From Zygaena filipendulae (taxonomy: Eukaryota > Arthropoda > Insecta > Lepidoptera > Zygaenidae), in NCBI GenBank assembly GCA_907165275.2, contig OU015678.1, positions 1,674,001 to 1,738,000 of the forward strand: a stretch of DNA of 64,000 nucleotides, in the 5' to 3' direction. Every line of letters begins with the position of its first letter. Position 1 is the first letter of the stretch. The notes below the pieces were generated by a model. That model saw only the letters and a program-made list of their open reading frames with translations. It had not been told where the DNA came from and searched no databases. This document shows positions 21,835 through 32,200 of the stretch, in pieces. A program made the position numbers and the translations under genes.

Positions 21835-22920
21835 ATATTTTTTTATAGACATAGACATAACTTTATTTGGCATCACAAAATTTCTTAAAAGCAATACTGC
21901 ATCAAATTTAAAATGAGTCGTATATAGTTGCCGTGATGCCAAAATGTTTCCAGCGGAGCCCATACGGCGCGGGGATGCGTCCGCGCGATACCCGACCGTA
22001 TGTCTGCCCGCCAATTCAAATACATACACTTTACATAGATAATATATATATTATATAGATACATAATACAACGTGTTAATGAATTAACTGAAAACTAGAA
22101 AGTAGTTTGTTCAGAATCAACTAGCGAATCGATTGCACCATGTTTTAATATAGGTTATATTTTTTCATTTGTATTAGCCCATGTCTAAATTATTTTTAAT
22201 ACAATATTTGGCGCGTACGCCGCCCGCAGCAAAAACATTCGAACCGGTAGCGCGGGCGTAGCGCTTGGAATTTCGTAGATAGGTCACCTCCAAACTAATG
22301 TTGAATAACTTTTAAAGTATAAATTTTTTCGACCTAAAATATATTTTAATCATATTATTGTTTATTTTTTTAAATCGGGTGTATCAGGTTTTCAGTTAAT
22401 TCATTAACACGTTGTATAATATAGTGATTTATTGATAGTAAATAGAATAATGATAAAAATTATATATGATATAATGGGACATTAAAAACATTTATTCACA
22501 TAGCAATAAGTAAAAACATATAGGTATTACAAGTTATTTATTTATTGCACACAATTAATGCACACAAGGACAACATGATATACATAATATGATATAATAT
22601 GAGAGTATCGCGCGAACGCATCGCATTATGGGCTCCGCTGAAAATCAGCGCTGCCGCCATGCTTCTTGGTCGTTACACTCTTGACAGAGTGGTCGTGGTC
22701 ATCGGTTCCGGATTGGTAGCACGCTTGACAACCCGTCGCCATTCCTCCCGAACCGCTGCCTTTCTAGAGCACTCGTAGAGAGAGCTATCAGCGGCAGCAT
22801 TCACCTGGTCAGTCCAGCGCATCGGTGATCTTCCGCGCGGTCTTGTGCCTTCCACCTTTCCCTGCACCACAAGACACTCCACAGAAGTCTCCACGTCGTG
22901 AAATATGGCCGAAGAATGCT
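21835..22920 (-). pseudogene. LINE C-terminal coding fragment and 3' UTR, split by a MITE
   Basis: Minus-strand reading from about 22920 gives VVQGKVEGTRPRGRSPMRWT, the end of a non-LTR ORF2, and a stop near 22673. The 3' UTR contains GCTGATTTTCAGCGG, is interrupted by the MITE at 22067-22418, and resumes to GATGCCAAATAAAG and TATGTC repeats at 21835. Confidence 0.65.
22067..22418. mobile_element. MITE, ACGTGTTAATGAATTAACTG family, copy 1
   Basis: 28-bp inverted ends: ACAACGTGTTAATGAATTAA left, and its complement ending ACACGTTGTAT right. A GC-rich core has GCGCGTACGCCGCCCGC. Full copies also lie at 36552 and 50979. Confidence 0.88.
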
Positions 22921-22929
22921 CATATGCGT

Positions 22930-23108
22930 TGCCGCCATAGAGGTTAGAAATTCCGTGGCTGCCGCATTCTATGCGACAGCATATTATGCTGAGTCGGTGT
23001 CCAGTTTGGCATCGCAAAAAATACTTAACAATCCATTCCTACTGAAGATTTCAGTATTTTACTGTATTTTGATGTTGATGCCAAATAAAGGTTATGTCTA
23101 CGTCTAAA
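22930..23108 (+). mobile_element. LINE-type 3' tail, plus strand
   Basis: GTCCAGTTTGGCATCGCA, GATGCCAAATAAAG and TATGTCTACGTC; matches 28600-28732. It lies head-to-head with the minus fragment at 21835-22920. Confidence 0.55.
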
Positions 23109-23860
23109 ATGATGGACCATAACACTATTAAGTAATCTCTACCAGGCTACCCTACATTTTTTCTTAAATTTCTTGTGAGACGCCTTAACTGTAAGTAGAA
23201 ACAAATTTGGATGCTCGAATCAATTAAAATTATTAATGTTGTGTAGTTTAAAAAAACCCGATATCATTCAGTCCACCAATAACTTAGACCTGAGGGGCAA
23301 TATGCACGTTTTCACAGATACAATATCTAGAAATCAACAAAAAAAAACATAGATACTTCAAAGTTACAGCAGTCTAAACATGATTTATTTATCACAAATT
23401 CGCTATTTTTCAGATTGAAACTGAAATATGATAGCAGCAACTAAAGTTACTTAATTGCCCTGCTGATGTTATTATGTACCTTTTGTTACTATAATTTTTT
23501 TGTTGCGATTACAATATACACCTTTTGTCATCTACAATTTCTATCGATCATCCAAAATCATCATATTTAATCATTTTTTTATGACAAATCCGCTACGTTT
23601 CAGATTGAAATTGAAAAAACCACAAGTAAATTTTAGTTTCAGTTTTGACACTACATGATATATTGGCCAACCTACTGTACCCAGCTGTGGGATATCATCA
23701 TTCACTTATAGACAATTGACAAGCTTGCAATGTCAATATACGAGCAGTATACCTACATGAATTTCACACACACTAAATGCCGTTGATTTGTTCATACAAT
23801 TATTATTACACATTAACTAGCCGTTGGCCGCAGCTTCGTCCGCGTAGTACCTATCTTTAA
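23109..23860. other. No gene; pair of related AT-rich segments
   Basis: CAAATTCGCTATTTTTCAGA and CAAATCCGCTACGTTTCAGA (23395 and 23583) are related, and similar sequence recurs near 39780. No coding signal. Confidence 0.4.
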
Positions 23861-24090
23861 TCTAATATATATAAATCACGTGTCACGTTGTTTGTCCGCG
23901 ATGGACTCCGAAACTACTGAACGGGTTTTGATAAAATTTTGTAACGATTTATAATATGGTCCAACTTAAAAGATAGGATAGTTTTTATCCCGGAATTCCC
24001 TCGGGAACTGAAGGGCATAGAGTACTTTTTCCCGCAACCTCCGCGGGAACTCCGAAATTACCGCGGATGAAATCGCGGGGGACAGCTAGT
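23861..24090 (+). mobile_element. Helitron-like element, CACGTGTCACGTTG subfamily
   Basis: Same unit as the array at 16074 and the minus copy at 63667; ends GGGGGACAGCTAGT. Confidence 0.75.
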
Positions 24091-24480
24091 AATATTATAA
24101 ATTTAAATATGAGTTTGTTTCTCTGTTTGTTTGTTTGTTACACTTTCACACGTCAACTACTGAACCGATCGTCATGAAATTTTGCATACACGTTGTCAGG
24201 GGTACAGAAGAGGTCATAGGTTACTTTCATCCCGATATTCCCGCAGGAACTCCAAACATAACGCATGTGAAACCTCAGGGAATCTCCTTACTAATATTAT
24301 AAATGCGAAAGTGAGTTATTTGTTTGTTTGTTTGTAACGCTTTCACGTCTCAGCGGCTCAACGGATCATCGTGAAATTTTGTGTGCACGTTGTCAGGGAT
24401 ACAGAGAAGGACATGGGGTACTTTTTGTCCCGGAATTTCCGCGGAAACTCCGAAACCGCGGGGAACATTAGATAAAGCCA
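24091..24480 (+). mobile_element. Two further Helitron-like units in tandem
   Basis: Each starts with AATATTATAAAT, has the CGTTGTCAGGG core and a worn 3' hairpin. The three units 23861-24480 follow one another directly. Confidence 0.55.
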
Positions 24481-24639
24481 GCAAATGTAAGTATACTACT
24501 GCATATTATTTATTTATTTATTTATTTATTACACAAAGAAACGGTGAATACAAAATTACGAGACTATCTATCAGTGATAATATGTCATTTCCTCGACTAA
24601 CCTGTATCTATTATTCAGGAGTTAATCATCATTCTACGT

Positions 24640-25240
24640 ACATACTTACAACTAACTACATGGAGAGGACCACAAGGAAAAAGAAAGAGGGGTAGGCCAA
24701 TATTTAGGTGGGAAGATGACATAAAGAACATTGGTGGTCCAAAATGGCTACAATAGGCTAGTTTCCTGGGTAAAAAAATCAAAATTCTATTTGGTCCGTC
24801 AGTTAGATAATAAAAAAATAAAAGACACGTATTTTTTGCTTTTTTAAAATAATGGAAATATGCATAGATAAAGCGCATTAAAGTTTAGGGTGGGGGACTC
24901 GTGATGTCACAGCTCGCTATAACGTGCGAACAAACTGTAGCGAGGCGTGACGTCATGTGAAATTTCGACTTGATATATCTCCGTTATTTTTTGGTTACAT
25001 AAAAAAAAAAATACGTGTCCAATATTTTTTAATAATCTACAAAACGGACTAAAAAAGAAAATTTAGGAAACTAGCCTATTGGCTCAAGACCGGAGTAGAT
25101 GGAAAAGTTTGGAGGAGACCTTTACCCATTATCGGGGTTCCTGAAAAATTATATTATGTATAAATAGTTTAGTATAAATTGTTTTAGTATAGATATCATA
25201 AATAGTAGTGTAAAATATCAGAAAATAAAAGGCTTTTTTA
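24640..25240 (+). pseudogene. RTE-type LINE C-terminal fragment split by a MITE
   Basis: Plus-strand reading before the MITE gives GRPIFRWEDDIKNIGGPKWL; after it, AQDRSRWKSLEETFTHYRGS and a stop. This is the usual end of RTE-like ORF2. The tail is TTTATTTATT-like. Confidence 0.75.
24752..25078. mobile_element. GTCCGTC-family MITE with outer TIR AATAGGCTAGTTTCCT
   Basis: AATAGGCTAGTTTCCT at the left pairs with AGGAAACTAGCCTATT at the right. Because it splits a known LINE reading frame, its ends can be set confidently. Confidence 0.82.
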
Positions 25241-25561
25241 TTTATTTATTTTTTAATCATCATATACGTACATACTTTAAAATAAAACAATTTAATTTTC
25301 AACATAGGCACGACGAATTTATTTATTTTATTAAATATTTACACTTATTTCTAACAATATTGTTCCGGATTAATATTGAAAATACTAACTACACGTGTTC
25401 GTTTCAAGTTCTCGGTTACCACGAGCGGAGCCGGAGGTAACTGCAAACTTGAAACCAACCTATTCAATTTACTAATTAGTACTTATATACTTACCTAATT
25501 ATGTAAAGAAAAAATAATTTATCACAGACTAAAATTAGTTTAGTAAGTAAAATGTATCTAA
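25241..25561. other. No gene; small fold-back near 25393-25460
   Basis: GTTTCAAGTTCTCGGTTACC and its loose complement surround a short GAGCGGAGCC core; otherwise AT-rich. Confidence 0.4.
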
Positions 25562-25799
25562 CCGCCGCACTCAGAGTCGACTTTAATGATTACTTAGTTA
25601 AGTATAGATTTTTAAAACAAAACTGCCGCAATCAGACCAGTTTAATAAATTAATGTTAATTGGCATTTAACTAATTAAGTCACATCTCATTAAATGCCAA
25701 TTAACATTAATTTACTGAACGTCTCTGATTGCGGCAGTTTTGTTTTAAAAGTCTATACTTAACTAAGTAATCATTAAAGTCGACTCTGAGTGCGGCCGT
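25562..25799. mobile_element. Palindromic MITE, GCCGCACTCAGAGTCGAC family, copy 1
   Basis: About 238 bp; the two halves are reverse complements (CACTCAGAGTCGACTTTAAT and ATTAAAGTCGACTCTGAGTG; ACTGCCGCAATCAGA and its complement). Copies at 27149 and 30438. Confidence 0.9.
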
Positions 25800-27148
25800 A
25801 TGAGTAGGTAATTATTAGGTATTATTATAAAGAAAACTATACACAAATATGTCACAATATCACGTTTTATGGTTAATTTAAAGTTTAGTGTTAAAAAATA
25901 AAATAAAATTTTACCTTTTTTTGTAAATGAGCTGACAGCATTACCTAAATAAAGTCTCATTTCTAAAACAGTTAAAAGTTGTTAAGAAGTATGTAGGTGT
26001 TTATTTCGAAAAAGTAGTTACCAAAATATATATAGTTCCTATAGTGTAGGTACCTATAATATTAAATTATGTGTTATAAAACATATAAAAATACAACATA
26101 ATTAAATTTTCAACTCTTAAAATATGCTTGCAGCAAATAGGAAAATTTACGTAGGAAAATTAAAGTTTATTGAGCAAAAAAATTATAAAATAAATATTTA
26201 ATATATTCATTTTTAACTTCTGTTGTAAATTAATTATTAACAATAAGCTAGATGTAGGAAAGTAATTAGAATTATGCTAAGATGCACAAAAAGTCCTGTC
26301 AAATCGGTGTGCTTTTATTGACGAGTGAAAGCCGTATCGAAAACACGCGTGTCACGTTTGTCTTCGTTATTTCAGTCACTTTTCAGCATCTATTTTGAAC
26401 CCTGAGCAGGAAACTGGTTTTTTAGAGAGCCATGTTTTAACTTGGGGAACAATCTAACATTGTCATTGGCGTTTCGCCATAATTGAAGAAGTAGATGAAG
26501 AGATTTTTGTTAATATGAAACATTGTCATTGGCAAATTATTATTATAGACGCCATTATTAAAGAAGAAGAAGAACTTTTATTTTGAAACGACTTAGGGTT
26601 AAATTTAAACTTATTATGACGACCAATGGATAATAAATTGGAATAAAATTGATACTTGAAGGAGAAAAACTTTATTTTCTTCATTATAATATTATTATAA
26701 ACGAAAATGGCAAGTCCAGGCTCATTTTATACATTGCAGGTAATACATTATATTAAGATAGGTAGGTAACTATATAAATACTACCTTATCTATGGAAATT
26801 AGGTTCATTTGATACGGTCAGTAGATACCGAAATTAAAATACATTTTTGTGTGCACTTGCATCGTCCAAAAAATTTAAATAGGTACATATACGTATAGAA
26901 ACACTACAAGAAAGAAAACTGACTTTGTATATATATAATTGTTTTTTAGCTCTCCAAATTAATTTGTTCAACTCTCAAAAGTTTTCACCGAGTATTTCAG
27001 ATTTAGAGGATGACAAACAGAATCACCATTCGTCAATAATATATGTAAAAAATCTATTTGTACAAATAAAATATTTACATGGTTATCGCTAAAATAATTT
27101 GTTCGTTTCCAAGATTTACTTGCGGAATCCACGAAATTACTTGTACAT
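25800..27148. other. No gene; a LINE-tail remnant near 26470-26600
   Basis: About 1.3 kb of AT-rich DNA. ATTGTCATTGGCGTTTCGCC and GAAGAAGAAG are shared with 43860 and 46770. No exon-like segment was found, although the missing gene B 5' exon could lie in this region. Confidence 0.4.
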
Positions 27149-27358
27149 ACGGCCGCACTCAGAGTCGACTTTAATGATTACTTAATTAAGTAAAGATTTT
27201 TCAAACAAAACTGCCGCAATCAGAGACATTCAGTAAATTAATGTTAAGTTAAATACCAATTAACATTAATTTATTAAACTTCTCCGATTGCGGCAGTTTT
27301 ATTTTAAAAATCTATACTTAATTAGGTAATCATTAAAGTCGACTCTAAGTGCGGTCGT
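27149..27358. mobile_element. Palindromic MITE, copy 2
   Basis: Same family as 25562; starts ACGGCCGCACTCAGAG. The following 60 bp match those after copy 3. Confidence 0.88.
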
Positions 27359-27412
27359 TAGTACTACTTTGTTATAATAATTAGGTGGGTATTAGCTGTT
27401 TTCTGCGATTAA

Positions 27413-27776
27413 AGGTCCGTTTATATCTACAGAAATTGAGTGTGCCAGACACGTTTCGTGCCAGACACGTGCCAGGGCAGAAATGTCAACAGACACCGTT
27501 TATTTACAAAAGACGTCTGCACGGTTCCGATGCTCCATTCGTAATTGCATACTACTCGGCATGTAGCCAGTTAGCCACAGACACGTACAGAAATGAACTG
27601 CGGAGACAAAATATTCTTTCCGCGCCCATGCGACAGTACCTTTGTACTGATCGGTTGCGATCGGTGTCTGTCGGTGTCTGCGCGGCCGTTTTACGATAGA
27701 TATGGATGTTAATACGCACTGTATTGGAGAATAATATTTTGTCGGACACGGAATGTCTGTAGATATAAACGGACCT
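27413..27776. mobile_element. MITE with AGGTCCGTTTATATCTACAG ends
   Basis: The left end AGGTCCGTTTATATCTACAG and the right end CTGTAGATATAAACGGACCT are inverted. Inside are repeated GTGCCAGACACGT and GACACCGTTTATTT motifs. An interrupted relative lies at 30682 and 31993-32180. Confidence 0.85.
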
Positions 27777-28555
27777 ATTAACGGAAGTTAAATTTTTCTA
27801 ATCTTGTATGGGTTGTAAGCCACGCTATAGAACTGTAAGTACTTATGGGCGTTTTTATTCCAGTCTGTTCTACTCTTCTTCACAGTAGAACGGATTGGAC
27901 GCATTCTTCCGGGTAATCCTACTAGCAGAACTATCAATAGAACTGTATGGAAAGGGGAATTGCAGTCTGTTCTCTAGAACGGACGGTAGAACAGATTGGA
28001 TGTTTTCTTTAGAGTAGATCTAGTGGTAGAACTACCCATCAATACAACTTAACGTAATAAACCTTAAAAACAGAGAGCTATAAATAATACCATCAGGTTT
28101 ACATGAGTGTTAACTTCCAAACTAACGTTACTTTCATACAAGCTTACACTCGTCTTTCAGGGGTTGAATTTCTGAAAAAGTTTCTAAAGTGCTCTAATAA
28201 TGCTTATCTGCATTAAAAAAGAAACCTTGTACAAAGTTTCCTAAAGAACCAGCGGTTTGTGATGTACAACCAGTCAGTCAGTCATCATTTAAAATTGATC
28301 ATTTAAAACAGGTAATTAGTAAAACTAAAATTAATGCTGCTTTGACAGCCAAAATACACACACCAGTCAATTTTGAACAGGCACAAAACGTTTAATACCA
28401 ATTATCGAGATCAAATACCTTTTAGAAAACAATTAATTATAAAATCCAACAAACGTTTGATATACTAAATAATCAATATCTTTTGGACGAGGCTACAATA
28501 TTTAGTAGTTACTAGTTCTTATACTCTTGGGCCCCCATAAATCATTCCTCACAAG
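27777..28555. other. No gene; imperfect direct repeat near 27860-28010
   Basis: CAGTCTGTTCTACTCT and CAGTCTGTTCTCTAGA head two similar stretches, each followed by GTAGAAC and GATTGGA. Otherwise unassigned. Confidence 0.45.
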
Positions 28556-28732
28556 CTCCACTAAAAACCGGAGCTGGTGCATTCTATTCGACAGCAAATG
28601 TTGGGTCAGTATTCAGTTTGGCATCGCAGCAATTACTATACAATTCCTTGTTTTTAATTGTTGAATTGCTTATATTTATTGTTCGTAATTTTTTTTTTGA
28701 TGCCAAATAAAGATAATGTCGATGTCACAGAA
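28556..28732 (+). mobile_element. LINE-type 3' tail
   Basis: CAGTTTGGCATCGCA, GATGCCAAATAAAG and AATGTCGATGTC; same family as 22930. Confidence 0.55.
28675..28680 (-). promoter_or_regulatory. Candidate poly(A) signal for gene A
   Basis: This is the first AATAAA on the minus strand after the gene A stop, about 345 nt downstream. It lies inside a LINE 3'-tail fragment, so its use by gene A is only a possibility. Confidence 0.25.
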
Positions 28733-28789
28733 CAGATAGAAGAGATATTCACTCAGTTTAGTATGAAAACAGATAAAACCAGTGATTTT

Positions 28790-29010
28790 CGTACTCAAAA
28801 CGTTTATCACGCACAAAAATATTCACTTAATTAAGTTTTTCAATTCACAGTTTTCAAAGTGAATATTGTGGAAAGTATACTTGGGAGAGCCAACAAAAGA
28901 AGTTTTTGGAAAGTTAATTTGCTCTAACTTCCTTTGCATCTATGGCGGTTCTGCTCCGCCTGCATGTCCTCTCTAGTTTTATATTTTCTCTGTCGTCTAT
29001 GTCTAGGTCA
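28790..29010. repeat. Dispersed GAATATTGTGGAAA repeat, copy 1 (3' of gene A stop)
   Basis: GAATATTGTGGAAAGTATAC, AACTTCCTTTGCA and CCGCCTGCATGTC recur at 32690-32850 and 43590-43745. It begins just below the gene A stop. Confidence 0.65.
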
Positions 29011-29022
29011 AACGGCACATTA

Positions 29023-29215
29023 TCAGACGGCGTTCTCTCGACCAGCTCTCTGCCTATGGGCAGCCCTGGAGGAGGCCCTCACCGATGCTCTGATGGAGGC
29101 TCTGGATCCCATAGCACTCGGAACTCCTCGGATAAACTCCGAGTCATGTTTCCCGCTGGTTATAGACATACGTTTTGCATACCGACCGGGATTTTCTGCG
29201 TCTTCGGCAGTTTTT
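29023..29215 (-). CDS. Gene A exon 11: Arg/Ser-rich C-terminal tail and stop
   Basis: It follows a long pyrimidine tract ending TTCTTCAG and encodes residues 614-676, then TGA. The tail is basic, with a run of alternating Arg, Ser and Ala (residues about 648-672), and is predicted cytoplasmic. It has no membrane segment. Gene B's equivalent is outside the window. Confidence 0.85.
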
Positions 29216-32200
29216 CTGAAGAAAAAAAAAGAGAAATAAAAAACTGTAATTAACAAGAATACAATCGCAGGAGAATAGCTTGTATTTAAAAAAAACATGT
29301 ACTAGCTGTTCCACGCGATTTAATCCGCGTTAATTTCGGAGATCCCGTAGGAATTCCGTGTTAAAAAGTACCCTATAAGTTATTCTGATGTATAAGTTAT
29401 ATTATTGTAAAGTTTCATTAAAATTCATTTAGTGGTCTTTGCGTGAAAGCTACTACATACAAACCTTCACATTTATAATGTTAGTAAGAATCATCTCACC
29501 TGGAAAAGCAAGGATTATCCCAGAACCTCTGATCCATCCCGAAGTTTTCGCCGTCTTGCAACGTCTGCGGCATCTCTGTGTCCATGGTCTCTGGCAGAAA
29601 GAGACAGAGCAGCCCTCCCGCCACGCCTATGGCTCCCAAGATGAGTAGTGGCAGGTCTTGGGATATGTTCGCCTGGCGACCGAGCACAGAGAAAATAAAC
29701 CCTTACATATGCTTACATATTATAAAACAAATACGTATATTATCCTTACATATTATAGCTGTCCCCCGCGGTTTCACCCGCGGTAATTTTAGAGTTCTCA
29801 TAGGAATTTTGGGACAAAAGTACCTTATGTCACTCAGGACTACCGTAGCTTCTTACAAGTGAAAGAATTTTCAAAATCAGTTCTGTAGATCCAAAGATTA
29901 CCCCTACAACCTTACAAACTAACCTTTTTATAATATTAGTATAGATAAATCAAAGTCCTTCGCCGCGTCTGTCTGTCTGTTCGCGATAAGCTCAAAATCT
30001 ACTGAACGGATTTTCATGTGATTTTCACCAATAGATGAGTGGTTCATGAGGAAGGTTTATACGTATAGTTTGTACTGGGATTCCTGCGGGAACTCCGAAA
30101 TTACCACGGGTTAAACCGCGAGGACAGCTAGTTTATCAAAAACTTTAAACACACTATCTGCGAGAGGCTATAAAATAAATGATATAATGAGACTCACCAG
30201 GTAAACAATAAACGGTGCGACTATAGAAGCGACGTATCCCATGATGTGTATGAGAGCCACCCCCTGCGCCCGCACCACGGTCGGCAGGAGCTCCGCCGCG
30301 TACTGCAGCCCTATGTTGTACGAGATGTTGACGGCGAAGCGGCCGAGGATGGCCAGCGATGCTGACGGACCACCTGTGGGTAATGAATGAAATTAAATTA
30401 AATTAGCTTTAAAGTCCGATTATATCTTCAGACATTGGCCGCCGCACTCAGAGTCGACTTTAATGTTTACTTAGTTAAGTATAAATTTTTAAAAATTAAT
30501 GTTGCTAATTAAGTTACATCTAAATGCCAATTAACATTAATGTATTAAACTTGTCTGATTGCGGCAGTTTTGTTTTAAAAATCTATACTTAACTAAGTAA
30601 TCATTAAAGTCGACTCTGAGCGGCCGTTAGTACTATTTTGTTATAATAATTAGGTAGGTATTAGCTGTTTTTGGTGATTAAAGGTCCGTTTGATTGTGTT
30701 GAGCATACAACTTTGGTCAGGAAACTACACTATTACGGAATACGAGGTGTAGCTTTGGATCTTCTTACTTCGTACTTGAGTGATAGGATCCAAAGGGTTG
30801 ATGTCAACGGAAAACGATCACATGGTTCTGCCGTGGTAATGGGAGTACCCCAAGGATCTATATTAGGACCATTCCTGTTCCTTGTTTATATAAATGACTT
30901 ACCTTATCTAGTGAGGGACAACCATGAGATAGTATTGTTTGCAGATGATACATCTTTAGTGTTTAAGGTTAATAGACAGCAATCGGCTGTAGACGATGTG
31001 AACAATGCTCTCTCTAAAATAGTACACTGGTTTAATGCTAATAACTTATTACTAAACCGTGATAAAACCAAATGTATAAGATTTGTGACCAAAAATGTTA
31101 AACAAGTAAAAACCAGATTACTGATTAATAATGAGGATTTGGAAATGGTCGATGAAACTGTCTTTCTAGGTATAACATTAGATGCAAAATTACAATGGGG
31201 CCCACATATAAAAAAGTTATCAGGTAGATTAAGCTCGGCGGCTTATGCTGTTAAGAAAATCCGTCAACTTACTGATATTAATACCGCGCGTTTAGTTTAT
31301 TTTAGTTATTTCCACAGCATTATGTCATACGGCATACTGCTGTGGGGTAGTGCCGCGGATATCGATTCTGTATTCGTGTTGCAGAAACGAGCCATTCGCG
31401 CAATCTATAAGTTGGGCCCTCGGGATTCACTGAGAACTAAATTCAGCGAGTTTAAAATAATGACTGTACATTCTCAGTATATATACGAGAATTTATTATA
31501 TGTTCACAAAAATTTAGTCAACTTTAAGAAAAACAGTGATTTACATAATCTTAACTTAAGAAATAAAGATAAACTCGCTGTGCCTAAGACTAGGCTCCAT
31601 AAAATTTCTAAGTCATTTAAAGGACAATGTATACGCTTTTACAACAAACTCCCAAACGATGTAATTAATTTGTCAATTAATAAATTCAAGACGCTTATTA
31701 AACACAGATTATGCGATAAAGCATATTATAGTGTAGTAGACTATTTAAATGATACAGACGTTTGGGAATGAATTGCTCTATCCAATTACTATTTTTTGTT
31801 CTCCTAGTTTATAAGTAAGATCATTTAAAGACAGCCCTGCTGAGTTTCTTGTCAGTTCTTCTCAGCAGACGACGTATTCCGAACTGACGGTAATTTATAG
31901 TTTTAAGAACCTGCTGACGATTACAAGTGATTGTAACCAATCCTAAGTAATAAAGAGCTTTTGAATTTTGAATTTTTTGAATTTTGAATTTTGTTTATAT
32001 CTACAGAAATTGAGTGTGCCAGACACGTTCCGTGGCAGACACCGACAGACACCGTTTATTTTTTTATTTACATCTGAGCGTGCCAGACACGTTCTGTAAT
32101 CTGTGGCAGACGCCGAAATACACCGTTTATTTACACCTAAGCGTGCCAGACACAGGTTATTCAAAAAGACGTCCGCATGGTTGGTATAACTTACCAACAG

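Noticed and set aside
28934..29253. Two plus-strand ORFs of about 100 codons
   Set aside because: Antisense shadows of gene A exon 11.
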